Made by a program: the position numbers and the translations under genes
Part shown: positions 21,594 through 31,892 of the stretch, one piece after another
Position numbering within the stretch: position 1 is the stretch's first letter
How the letters are laid out: every line of letters begins with the position of its first letter
Assembly (NCBI GenBank): GCA_015146655.1
Contig: VKHL01000025.1
Location: 124,001-188,000, forward strand
Source: Ochromonas danica
Lineage: Eukaryota > Sar > Chrysophyceae > Chromulinales > Chromulinaceae
Direction: 5' to 3'
Length of the DNA: 64,000 bases
Notes under the pieces: generated by a model
Database searches by the model: none
What the model saw: the letters and a program-made list of their open reading frames with translations, nothing else
What the model was told of the DNA's origin: nothing

Positions 21594-22333
21594 TTAGCAC
21601 CGCCGGAGCAACAGCTTTTGAAGTGGTGAAACGTTCAAACACGTTATGAGCGGATCATTCCCCATGTCCCGGCAGATGTCTTCGACAAAGGTTAGACCTA
21701 AAAGTCCAGTGGCCTCCACGTTGAATGTGTTGGAGCCGCGGGGTTCGCGACTACCACATCCAGGACAAAGGTGCGAGCCTTGGATGGAATGTTGATCCTT
21801 GGGTCCGCCCTCACGTGGCCGCCTGCCGAATCTGGTCCTTGCTGATGTGGGTCTCCCGTGGTGGTGGGAGCCGGATCTTCTGGAGCCGGTCGGTGGCTGG
21901 GGAGGGGGAGAGGGGAGGACTTTAAATGGAATGCGTGGTTCCGTCTGGGTTTTGACCTTGAAATTCTTTTTTATGAAACGATCAATCGCATCTACCACTG
22001 CCTTGTGACGTATGGACGCGAATCCTTTGTTATGCACACAGTCCAAACCGTGTAAGGTTCATCGAGGGAAGGTTGGTGGACATGCGGCACTTCTTCTGTA
22101 TGGGGCGTGATCCGTGCACAGCGGCAGTGAGAGGGAGGGAGTGAAGGTTGTAGCGCCAACTGTTCTTCTAGAAGGGCCCGAAGAGCGAGGAGGTATTCCG
22201 TGCCACGGGAAGGGGGAACATAAACTCCAATGACGCAACAACAATTAACTCTTAAATGCCAAATCTCTTTGCCCATCAATCCCCTTTTGCCCATCATATC
22301 GATCGATGGAACAAGCAAAACCGCTGATTTCAT
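21594..22333 (-). mobile_element. Remnant of a non-LTR retrotransposon (APE-type LINE)
   Basis: Reading the minus strand, about 22240-22170 encodes a segment like the core of LINE apurinic-type endonucleases (CCVIGVYVPPSRGTEYLLAL). About 22045-21600 encodes the far C-terminal part of a LINE reverse-transcriptase polyprotein: FASIRHKAVVDAIDRFIKK, a Pro-rich basic stretch and NTFNVEATGLLGLTFVEDI. The reverse transcriptase core that should lie between them is absent. The frame changes at least twice, so the piece is a decayed, internally deleted fossil. I see no poly-A tail or target-site duplication. It lies wholly within the spacer of the inverted repeat. Confidence 0.6.
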
Positions 22334-22435
22334 TTATGTTGTTCATCTTTTAACACTAAACATGATTTGTTATAAATAAAATCGCTCTGGGTACAGTGTC
22401 GATTAATGATGCGATTCTGATGAACTGACCCAGTC

Positions 22436-22720
22436 CAACAATTCTGGTTTCATTCAACCTGAACAACAATATAAAGTGTGCGCTGCCATCTGCATCTTCT
22501 TATATGGTTGCTTGGTCATTTTGAACAGTAGTCGGTGGTTGTCTGGTTGATTAAACTGCACTGATGATTGAAAGCCAGAGATGAGACGCAATCACCTACT
22601 TCACACGGCTCTCTAGCCGGCGAGTAAAGACAATAAAATTTTCTATTTGGTCTATCAGCAAATCGGCTTTTGCTTGCAATCAATTGACAAACTATCACCG
22701 CACCGCCGATTGAATGTGTA
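22436..22720 (+). pseudogene. Decayed copy of the small gene at 24070-24411
   Basis: Reverse-complement similarity to 24090-24415 is visible in blocks: acaattctggtttcatt, then caatataaagtg, gacgcaatcacct, and atcagcaaatcggcttttgc followed by ttgcaatcaat. Between blocks the copies differ by substitutions and indels, and the frame is not kept. It is a partial, old duplicate inside the spacer. Confidence 0.6.
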
Positions 22721-23289
22721 TGGGAACTGGCTAATCTTTGTTTTAGTTCCCCCATTCATCATCGTTTACGTGCACCACCACCACCACACACACACACTCA
22801 CAGACCGAGCAATGCATGTTATTCATCTTCATTAAGCAATCATTAATCGTTTTCAAAATCAAGGTCATAAATATTCTCGTCAATAGCATTCACGATATGT
22901 ATGTTTACATCCACATTGAAAGATCGATCGCTTTCAAGCTTAAACTTTAGAAGTCCTCTACACTATTTGGGCTACCTCTATACATTTGAATATCTAGTTA
23001 GAATATATCTTCAATCAGCATAATCCGAGTTAAACAATTTTCATTGAAAGGGATTCATGGAGTTCGGTGTGTTCGGTGAAGGCGAGTATAGAACTTGTAA
23101 AATTCAAGCTTGAAGGCAATTTTTACCAGCTGGCCTCCAATGTTTGTTTGTGAGTGAATGTCAGTTGCATTAATTATATTATACAAATCCACCCCCACCC
23201 CCGCTGAATACATCTCATTTTTCCTTGCAACTCGGACTGTGCAAACGTATCTTGCGTTAGCAACACTGACGGGGTTCACTAACAGCCTG
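22721..23289. other. Spacer DNA, no gene supported
   Basis: Low-complexity ccaccaccaccacacacaca near 22772 and A/T-rich DNA. Short open frames on either strand have no recognisable product. Confidence 0.4.
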
Positions 23290-23440
23290 GGTCACAAACT
23301 CTTCTATGAACAAACAATTATGGTTTCATTAAACGCAACTCATATAAAGCAACCACGTGCGTCTTATTGGGCGCTAAAAAACCACAGTCAAATTTTATGC
23401 AATGATGCACCGGCGAGGCGACACGCTCAATCTCTCTCGA
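23290..23440 (+). pseudogene. Second decayed copy of the small gene at 24070-24411
   Basis: Resembles 24240-24415 in reverse complement: ctatgaac followed by ggtttcattaaac, and further on agtcaaattttatgcaatga then tgca. It is shorter and more decayed than the copy at 22436. The region after it to 23824 has a purine-rich run (gaagtggaggaggaccacc) but no supported gene. Confidence 0.5.
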
Positions 23441-23824
23441 GGGAAGAAGTGGAGGAGGACCACCTACCTAGACATCCAGGAGGCCCTCCCTCCTCGAGCG
23501 GTCGAGGAGCAAACTTCTGCTTGCAAGTGAATGCTACAAGGAGCGCTTTAGATCCAGGGATCTACTAATAGAGGACCTTGTAGGCTTAGACAGACAATAA
23601 AGAATACTAACATAGTTAAGATGACCGCTGCAACCAACCAACTTTATGACCGTTGATGAGCTAGCCGGCTGTGCTCTTTTTATAGTACACCGATAACTAC
23701 TTCCAACATTTCGGACGTACCACATTACGAAACTACCACATTAGACCAATTGTTCTACGGAGTTTATTGAGTAATCCGTCGGAAGGTGGTAAACTACATC
23801 TTTACGATTACACAATTACATACG
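23441..23824. other. Spacer DNA, no gene supported
   Basis: 384 bp with no gene, tRNA or further copy of the neighbouring repeats that I could recognise. Confidence 0.4.
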
Positions 23825-23990
23825 GCATTAAACAGAAATAAATCACTGGACGTGGGTGGGGTGGGCTGTTATTAATTTAGTAATTTATAATTTAGACCAA
23901 ATTAATACCTGCCCACGTCCCTAAAGACCACTTGAAGCATTCAGCACCACTAAAAACATTCAACTCGGTGTCCAGAAAAAGGGATAAGTA
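23825..23990 (+). repeat. Direct repeat of the kinase-gene 3' end (copy 2), with a fold-back
   Basis: It shares with 24478-24640 the blocks cattaaacagaaataaatca, cccacgtccc, cattcagca and gtccag in the same order. The stretch matching the kinase's last exon is missing. Inside this copy, 23848-23922 is a near-palindrome: ggacgtggg ... gctgttattaattta on one side and aaattaata ... cccacgtcc on the other. The first half is the reverse complement of the form seen at 24500-24522, as expected of a local template switch. Confidence 0.6.
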
Positions 23991-24069
23991 AATAGCTCTG
24001 GCTGTGGTGCTTCACAGTTGTCTGTATGGTGGTGAGCAATGAATGTCAACTGAAAGTGAGCGTATGTGA

Positions 24070-24411
24070 CTAGAACCGATATGTATGTGTGTAATCAGTG
24101 TGGTGGGTACCGGTAGGTAGTTCACCGATTGATTGCAAGCAAAAGCCGATTTGCTGATTTCCAATGATATCAATGTAAACACCGCGTACAAATTTGTAAG
24201 CGGAGTACAAAACACCACCAACAGCGCCTGTGAGAGCCACTTGAGGTGATTGCGTCGCATCACTCGCCTTCATGCTGCATCATTGCAGAAAATTCGACTG
24301 CATTTTTTATTATAAACCACTCTTCAAAATAACCAAGTACTATACAAGAAGATCCACATGGTAACTCACTTTATATTGCTGCTCAGGTTTAATGAAACCA
24401 GAATTGTTCAT
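24070..24411 (-). CDS. Possible small two-exon gene, 79 residues, one membrane-like segment
   Basis: Exon 1 24370-24411 begins with ATG and encodes MNNSGFIKPEQQYK, ending in a good donor (aaa|gtgagt). Exon 2 24070-24267, after a gaag acceptor, continues with ASDATQSPQVALTGAVGGVL and YSAYKFVRG, then a less ordered tail to a stop. The Ala/Gly/Val-rich part could be a single membrane helix. No family is recognised, and the tail may be read-through beyond a truncated gene. Two decayed copies occur at 22436-22720 and 23290-23440, which suggests a small duplicated unit. It is the least decayed of the three, but expression is unproven. Confidence 0.35.
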
Positions 24412-24477
24412 AAAATTGTTCGTTTCCAAACCAGGTGGACTAATTTAGTATGAGGCGCACCAATAATTACTTACGAC

Positions 24478-24640
24478 ATTAAACAGAAATAAATCACTAA
24501 ATTAATAACAGCCCACGTCCCTTCAAACGCTCAGAGCTCAGGCAACCAATCATTCTCCTGAAACATACGAAAAAGACTGATCAGCAAGCAGCATTCAGCA
24601 CTCAAAACAATCAACTTGTCATACCTCGGAGTCCAGTTCT
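24478..24640 (+). repeat. Direct repeat (copy 1) covering the kinase-gene last exon
   Basis: The partner is 23825-23990. The two copies flank the small gene at 24070-24411, so the gene sits in a ~0.6-kb unit between direct repeats. This copy includes the last exon of the kinase gene. Confidence 0.6.
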
Positions 24641-27600
24641 TCACCCTCGCCCGGTGACCGCTCACGCGCAGCGGCAAGCACAGAATCGAAAGTCGTTAAA
24701 TCAGGAACGTACGGCGCCTCAAGTGTTCCCGCTGTCAGACCTTGCCAATCGAACGAACCAAACCATTTATGCTTCATGACATCGGCAAGCCCACCCTTCA
24801 TGTTACCTAATCGTTTCGATGGATTGTTTACCAGTAGCTTGCTGACTATGTCCTCCAAAGGTTTCGAAAACATATCAGGATAGCTGACTTTTCCCAGAAT
24901 AATCTTTTCATACCTGCAAATCAAAATACATAAAGCACCATTAATAATGGCATGCATAATCAGGCTATATATACTTACACTCTCATCGGCTGCTCGTGAT
25001 AGAAAGGTGGCCATCCATGAACCATTTCAAATATAAGGACACCCTAGTACAAAAACGACCACGAAAAATAAGATACGACATATGAAGAAATCACTGGGAA
25101 GGCTAACCAATGCCCAATAATCAACGGCTTGATTGTGACCTTTGCTAAGGATAATCTCCGGTGCTAAATAGTCAGGTGTACCGCACATTGTCCTGTAGAA
25201 TAGGTGTATCATGAGTATAAACAGATTGAGAGAAAAGGATTTTGTTGGACTACTTACCATGTGCTGTCAGACACTAACTGCTTCGCCAATCCAAAATCTA
25301 CTAGTTTGACGTAGCCTCTTGCATCCATAACCTGGGAGGGAAATGAAATAAGTGAAGTTATTGACTGCTGCATTATAAGGTATCCAAGGTGTGTCAACAC
25401 ACTCTTACCATATTCTCTGGCTTCAGATCGCGATAGGCAATACGGTTTCTGTGCAATTCTTCAAATGCAAGCACAACGGAGCCCGCGTAGAAGCGAGACT
25501 TATCTTCACTCAGTTTTCCAACTTTTTGCAAGAAGTTGAAGAATTCTCCACCAGGAAGAAGCTCGAGAAGGAAGTAAATGAACTTTCGATCTTGCATGGT
25601 GCCATGGAGCTTCGCAATAAGGGGGTGGTCGATCATGCGCATTATCTTCACTTCAGTTAGCACCATTTCCTGCATGCCCTGATCCACAATGGCGGTCTTT
25701 GACTGGGCCTTTAGAGCGTAAAGTTGTCCCGACACTTTATGCCGTGCAATGGAAACGCGCCCAAATGCACCAATTCCAAGAGTATTTAATCTATCCAAGT
25801 CGGCCAACCTAATAGAGATGTGATAATTGCTGTCATAAACAGACGATTGTCGCTGTTTGCGCATTTGCGGTGCTTCTGGCCGCCTGACACCCAGGATATC
25901 CTGCCAGCTGCCGATCATGGCGATAAAGTCATCACGTGATAGAGATAAGCAAACGACGCGACCGACTGCAAGACAGGATGCTTGCCGCACATCATCTGCC
26001 AACAACGCTTTCTCACCAAAGTAATTTCCGCGGTGTAATGTCGCCACTTTAACACCGAGGGCTTGACGTTGACCAGTGACAGGGTCTACAGTATCCTGCC
26101 AAACATCCACCTGACCTTCCGCGATTATGTAGAAGTAATCGCCTGTTTGGTGTTGACGAATAATAACTGAACCATCTTCAAAATCCTCCACTTCCAACGT
26201 GGAAACAACTTTTCGGATTTCAGTTGGTGAGAGAACGTCACCAATACGCTTTTGTAGTATGCATACATTACTAACAAGATCGTAAAATTCATCTGACGTT
26301 TCCATATTATGTCTTGTCACAATAGTGCGATACGTATGTCTGTCGATTCGCCACAATGTACTAGCGGTAGATGAAATAATAGTCGCTGCACGGGGAGTAT
26401 TGTACATCAATGCCAATTCACCAAAGTAATCGCCGTGAACAAGCACGCGACCAACTTTAACATGAACTCCACACGATTCTACAAAGACTTCCAACTGACC
26501 GCTCTCGACAATGTAAAAGTACTCACCAGGGTCGCCTTGCTTGATGACTACCTCTGACGGTGCAACAGCAAAGCAGTCGAAAGCCTCCACAATTCGGCTG
26601 TGCTCTTCCGCTTTGAAATTACGGAAAAGAATATTCTGTCTGACGACGTTGGTGAGCAACGCAGTGATTTCGGAGGACTTGGGAACTACCTTAATTTGAT
26701 AGGGCTGGGTTACGTCAAGCAAGTCGTAGACCGCGGCACGCTTTTGTTGAGGATTTTGTAGCTCCGCAAGAGCAACAGAAGGAGAAGCAGTGGAGCCAAC
26801 CTCGTCGTTTCGATGGATCATACGAGAGCTCGAACCAGCACCTCCGGAAGCAGATAAATCGGTTGGGATCAAGTTCGGAACACCAGGTATTATTGTAGAA
26901 GTGGTAGTTTGGATGAAATATGACGCTCGAGAAAAGAATGCGAGCCAATCAATCATTGCAAAAACTTCCTCCACTTCCGATAGGCCTTGAGGTGTAGATC
27001 CATTACCGCCGCGCAATAACAGATTTCGCTTTTTCTTCAGTCCAAATGCACTGAGTCCGGCTTCTGAGAGCAATTGACGATAGAAATGATAGCTCTGCAA
27101 GCAAGCATGAGAAGAAGACTTTAAGACCCTCTCCTCTTCTGCCATTTGAGATGGCGACGAGGTAGAGTTATCACTCATTCGTAGAGTCCAGAAGCTTTGT
27201 TCTATTGATGTCGTGCTCTCTACCAATGGCAGCGAGTCATTAACAGCATTGCGTGACACACTCTCCAGACATCCGAATAAGTCGAGAAGCAGGTCACGTC
27301 CAGCAGTCGGAGCAGTACCCTCTTCAGGACGCTTCACCATCTGCAAAATAACGTCGAGCAGACGAGAGCGATAGTGTGGATGTTGCACTATTTCCCTGGC
27401 ACAGTGAGCGCCAGCACAAGCGAGGGCTGCATAAAGCGCACAGTAATACTAAATAAAACCAAAATGAAACATTAAACAAGAAGATCAAATAGGCGAATCA
27501 AAGTAAGTTGTCTTGCCTTAAGGAGAAGATCTGGGCTCAGAAAGTCCCTTTCTGTTCTCCAGGGGTAGCAAAGGAACTTCGCACAATTGCTGTCCACTAC

Positions 27601-28797
27601 TTGTGCCATCGCCTCGAAATACGGCTTCACTAAAGCTAAAGGTTTAACAGCGAGGATAGGATCTTCAAGTTGCACACGGCTAATAACCTCAACTATTCCT
27701 GGCACTTCCATCTATCAGTCCACAGCAATGTGAGCAATAAACCGTTATCTTCTTAAATAACATGATATGGACGTCACCTGTTGCAAAGAAGGAAAAAAAT
27801 GATCCTCTACGCACAAGAAGAGCTTCTTAAATGATCCCAACCGCAACACATATTGCAACGCCTGTCCACCTTCTCCATCTAGGATGAGAAGGTGTTCACA
27901 TCGAGCAGAAGCCAGTTGTGCCACGGTGTCTCTCCAGTCCGACGAGTTCACAGCGTCAACAACGGGAACAAGAATTATAGCGTGCTTGCGAGAAAGCTCC
28001 TGTAGCTCAGAAAAGTCGACTGTCTCGCCATTTAACTCTCCATGCAAGAAGTCAACGTCAATCAGGAGGCGGTTGATACGTAAACTTGATAGTGTACGAA
28101 CAAGGGCTAAAGTAGTCCACCGAGCAGAAATAATCTACAATTCCGAAACATTCATGAGAAAAGAGGATTGCAGAAGCCAACAGATTCGGGACCGACAGAC
28201 CTGATGACTCAAAGAGACTCTGACAGCGCGCAGCGGAGAAGTTGGCGCATCGCTCAGAAGCAAGCAAGGCAGATGGATATGTTTGATTTTTTGTTCATAA
28301 TGAACGATGCTATTGTGCATGATGAGCTGTTTCAGTGTATTGAGGCCATAGATGGCGCCAGCATAGTCCGCAGCAATGAGGATGATCTTGTTCGACCGCA
28401 CTTGAATCTCATAGCTTTCCATACGAGTGCAGATCATTCGCTTCATGTAAATAAGAATAAGGGAATCACTAGGCCGGCTCTTCAGGGAAGAGGACAAGCC
28501 GCAGGCATGCAGCCACTCTAATGTGGTCGTGGCTTGGATGGCTTGAGCGCAGTCTGGATTGGCGGCGTAGATGCCGACTTCACTAGAAGAAGAGAGTATC
28601 AAATGCGCAGATTTCTCCATAAGCTTGAAGCGCTCGATGGGAGGCCAGACAGACAATATAACGCCATTTTGTATTGGTGCGCGTGTGGAAGAAAGGCGAT
28701 AATATTCTTCATCAAAACCGAAATAGCTAGTTTTGGTGGAATACCGCTCTTCCTCACCAGGACATAGTCCTCCCTCCTCTGAATCCAATTCTGGCAT
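24531..28797 (-). CDS. GH20-like domain / double cNMP-binding / AGC protein kinase fusion
   Basis: Nine exons fit in phase: 28201-28797, 27778-28134, 27517-27711, 25409-27448, 25258-25331, 25108-25192, 24979-25043, 24625-24913 and 24531-24557, about 1,242 residues. Residues ~1-385 are a GH20-like module: [34 protein letters not shown], then [20 protein letters not shown], with no visible catalytic Asp-Glu. A helical stretch follows. Domain A (~657-768) has the phosphate-binding cassette [15 protein letters not shown]. Domain B (~778-898) has [15 protein letters not shown]. The kinase (~933 on) shows [29 protein letters not shown] and [12 protein letters not shown]. The order is that of PKG, but the Arg-Ala-Ala-Thr cassette is the cAMP type of PKA regulatory subunits. 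Intron 3 uses a GC donor (aag|gcaaga), and its position matches an intron of the ankyrin paralogue. The last exon encodes only ENDWLPEL. Confidence 0.85.
24675..25957 (-). repeat. Inverted repeat, right arm (1,283 bp)
   Basis: Mate of 19708-20990. This arm lies inside the intact kinase gene, from the end of cNMP domain B to just before the end of exon 8. Confidence 0.88.
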
Positions 28798-29292
28798 GAC
28801 ACGATTAAGACTAATAGGTCACAGTTGCATCACCCAGAGCCCAAGCAATCCAATCTTTCGAGTCGTCAGTCAGTCACAAGAACGCGCAGGCCAAACCCGC
28901 AGCAGTATTGTTGCTTGCGTGGGGCTGCGTGAAGGTGCAGTTGCGCACAAAGACCTTGATGGACTGAGACCAAGACTGAGACCGCATAACAATGATCGTC
29001 TTGTGTAGAACATAGCAATCACTGGGGGAGGGGGGATTGACCCAATCCTGCTGTCTCTCTGATGAATCTCACGGCATCAGATCGCAAGCGAGTGGAAAGA
29101 CAGACTCTACTATGGAAGAAAGATCTGACTATATCCACTCTGACCTCAAAGACTATACTGCTTGAATTCAAATAAAGGCACAGCAATGTGCGCAAAAGCT
29201 TATTTTACAAGGCACAAGAGCACCAAAGTCGACCTCAACGGCCGCTGCATGTCATACATATAAACAGGAGGGAAAGAGCAACATATAAAAGG
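28798..29292. other. Intergenic region upstream of the kinase gene
   Basis: 495 bp between the kinase start and the ApaG-protein stop, both minus strand. It has a G-run (gggggaggggggattg, ~29023) and must hold the kinase promoter. No RNA gene or repeat seen. Confidence 0.45.
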
Positions 29293-30219
29293 TTAAGACT
29301 TGGAAGAAGATGCAGAAGAAACCACCGATTCGGGAAGAATCAGGTTGAACTTCGATATCTTAGCCGTGAAGTTATGTTGGCCCATATTGCCCTTGCACAT
29401 CGTGTAGGCACCACTCATAGTGGCTAGGACTCTCTTACCCTTCGGAGGGAAAACCTTGAGCGGACAAGCACTTTGATAAGTGAAAACATCCCCTGGTGCA
29501 ATGATCGGCTGTGTGCTCATGATACCCGCTCCGCGCACCACCTCTTTCTCTCCATGCCATTTCTCGATCTCCCACATTCGAGCTACAACTTGGACAGGTT
29601 CCGCACCTTCGTTATAGATCGCCACTTTATACCAAAACATAAACTTGCCATTGACTGGGTCAGACCGCTCTTGGTCGAAGAAGGAGCTCACTTTGATACG
29701 AATCTTCTCCGTGACAGTGTCGCTAAAGGTGCTGCCAGGATCTACTTCCTCCATAACTTCTTGATCCATAACAGAGGCTTCCAAGAGCTTCTGTTGATGA
29801 AATCTCTTGTATAGATCTGAAAGATGCGGAGGCAAATCAACCAACTTCAGTGCCTGTAGACATCGTGTTGCCTCGGCATCGTCACCTCGCTCAACTGCTG
29901 TCACATAATCACTGGATAGGCGAATAAAAGGGTCTGATGTCTTCAGATGAGCGCTCTGAGCTAACAGTTGGAACGCTTCATCTTTACTATCTGGGACACG
30001 TTCCGCGAGCAGCTGCACGGCACGCTTCTCCATCCCAGAGATTCGCTTCCAGAGATCCTTTCTATCCGAATCTGATAGACCGGAGTCTTTGCTGCTTTCT
30101 TGCATTTTTACCAAAGAACCTCCGTATCGTCCCATCGATCCTCTGTGAATCACGTTCATGTGGAAACTTCGAAGAAAGGGGGGCAACAACAACACGAGCA
30201 AGAAGGCGAAGTAGGACAT
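29293..30219 (-). CDS. ApaG-domain (DUF525) protein
   Basis: A single exon. From the ATG at 30219 it is 308 residues and starts MSYFAFLLVLLLPPFLRSFH, a possible signal peptide or anchor. ATGs at 30159 and 30135 would remove that segment. The frame continues still further upstream, so the start is open. Residues ~45-150 are helical (DRKDLWKRISGMEKRAVQLL; YVTAVERGDDAEATRCLQAL). The C-terminal ~130 residues form the ApaG beta-sandwich: YKVAIYNEGAEPVQVVARMW, then VVRGAGIMSTQPIIAPGDVF and ATMSGAYTMCKG. Eukaryotic ApaG domains occur in FBXO3, POLDIP2 and plant plastid or F-box proteins and are thought to bind proteins or nucleotides. I see no F-box here. Function is unknown beyond the domain. Confidence 0.8.
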   Translation of the reverse strand: MSYFAFLLVLLLPPFLRSFHMNVIHRGSMGRYGGSLVKMQESSKDSGLSDSDRKDLWKRISGMEKRAVQLLAERVPDSKDEAFQLLAQSAHLKTSDPFIRLSSDYVTAVERGDDAEATRCLQALKLVDLPPHLSDLYKRFHQQKLLEASVMDQEVMEEVDPGSTFSDTVTEKIRIKVSSFFDQERSDPVNGKFMFWYKVAIYNEGAEPVQVVARMWEIEKWHGEKEVVRGAGIMSTQPIIAPGDVFTYQSACPLKVFPPKGKRVLATMSGAYTMCKGNMGQHNFTAKISKFNLILPESVVSSASSSKS

Positions 30220-30636
30220 GACGAATACGATCGGGCCAATCAAGGAGCAGATATCCTTCCAGCTTGAGGGAAAAAATGACGAGGTGGAGGATTTGCTCAA
30301 GCAGAAGAAGCGAAGAGAACATTCCGCCCCACTGTGCTGACTCATTCTCAGAAACGTGTTTTTGTACCAGCTGCTTGTGCTGTGGTTCTGTGGAAGCTTC
30401 ACTGTGAACAGACTGGTTGAGCACAAGTACTTGAATGAGTAGTTGAGCTGCGGGATCACATTCAATACAAAAATCAACAAAAACCCCTGAGATCATTTAC
30501 GCGAAATCGGACAGTATATACATTCATTACAATCATTGCCTGAGAGAGCTCGGCAGCACACAACCCGCGTTCAGAGACTTAACGTAACCACACTCCAAAC
30601 AAAAAGAGACAGAACATAATAGCCTAAAGAAGTATG
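30220..30636. other. Region between the ApaG gene and the AP2-like gene
   Basis: 417 bp. The ApaG reading frame stays open through much of it (to about 30496), so an upstream start for that gene cannot be excluded. Otherwise nothing is seen. Confidence 0.4.
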
Positions 30637-31454
30637 TTAGGCGTGGGCTTCTTCTTCTTCCCCATCGATACTCTTCGAAGCAGCCTCAGAGAAGTGATGC
30701 TCCAGACCTTTGTCAGAGGTGCCATCTCCTAGCGACGCTAAGATACTAGTTAAGGGGAAAAAATCCGTTGTGCTATCAGTAGTGGGCATGCTCGCCAAAG
30801 GATGGTCCTCGGAGGTAGGGTGCAGGCCCAGGCTGGTGATGGAAGTGGAGCGCAGACAATCATTGTTTTCCAACTCCGCAATGAAGAAGTTGGTCACTGC
30901 TTGCTCCAGTTGAGACTTGGCTACACCTAAAATGACAATCTCTTCGTTCAGAGACTTCAGCAAAGCATCTTTGTGATAGTCCGGGTTTGCTACTTGGGCT
31001 TCGCTGAGTTTCGTGCGAGCAGCTCGAGCCAGCAGCCATCGCTGATATAAGCAAGTTAACCGCTCCCAGAGCATACGCCCCCTTCTCATCTTACTTTCCA
31101 GACTCTTTTGCTCGTTCACATCATTATCAGAACTTTCATTTTCTCCATTAACAGCCGCAGCTGTTTGCTCAGCCGAGGATGAAGACTCGTTTCGATCAGC
31201 ATTGCCCGCCGTTATTCCCAAATTGCGAAGTTGGTCAATTTTAGCATCAAGAGCATTATTCGCTTCATCTTCGGTTTCGAAGATTCCCAGGAAATACTGC
31301 ACACCGCGTGCTTGATAGACTGCCTGGAGTGGAGATCACAATGTTTGTCAATGAGGCGACACAAAGGAAACAAGAAGAACATTTATACCTTCCACTTGGT
31401 GCCACACTTCACAATGCCTTTACGCGATCCATTTTCTTTCGCTGAGGCTTCCAT
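30637..31454 (-). CDS. Protein with a single AP2/ERF-like DNA-binding domain
   Basis: Two exons, 31389-31454 and 30637-31323, give 250 residues. Residues ~8-55 read as one AP2 repeat: SRKGIVKCGTKWKAVYQARG, then VQYFLGIFETEDEANNALD, matching the plan G-V/I-x-x-x-x-x-K-W-x-A ... Y-F-L-G-x-F-x-T-x-x-E-A-x-x-A-x-D. AP2 domains are DNA-binding modules of plant ERF, apicomplexan ApiAP2 and some algal proteins. The rest is acidic and Ser-rich with a helical stretch (LLKSLNEEIVILGVAKSQLE). The intron falls inside the domain after the KW strand. It is probably a nuclear regulator. The first strand is weak, so DNA binding is inferred. Confidence 0.7.
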
Positions 31455-31892
31455 GGATGGTCTTGATTCTTGCTGTCAATCGATGATTTGATTGACTGTC
31501 TCTTAATCTCCAAATCTCCAGATATCTGAATCTGAGCTTGACTGCAACACCGTTCTACGTTCAATGTACTCCAGCAGGTACAGTACTGTAGGTCCACAAT
31601 GTACTGCTGTGCTGTGCAATGACAACGATTATGAGGATTAGAATGGCGGGTATGAATGAATAAGATCTCAACAACTCGTTGCTCTTTAGTTAAAATCGTT
31701 AACGAAAATGGTCATCATTGCTGATGATCGTCATAAATGTACAGCAGCACCTCTTAAGCAGGGGCGGGCATATTAAGGTCTAGATCTCCTAATAATAAAA
31801 GCAGGATGTAAGATTCGGTAGAAGTCGAATTCATATAGAAACAAGAAGCAATCAACCGGAACATGGTCTTTGGCCTAGCAAACTTTTGCAGG
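31455..31892. other. Intergenic region
   Basis: 438 bp between the AP2-like start and the stop of the 2,755-residue protein, both minus strand. Contains the short runs gtacagtactgtag (~31579) and gtcatcattgctgatgatcg (~31710), which are self-complementary but too short to call. No gene seen. Confidence 0.45.

Noticed and set aside
22772-22802. His/Thr-rich open frame over a ccacc/cacaca run
   Set aside because: It is simple-sequence DNA that codes by chance.
23825-24640. Direct repeats flanking the small gene as LTRs of a retroelement
   Set aside because: They are short, overlap the kinase's own last exon, and enclose no element genes; they are better explained as a duplicated 3' end.
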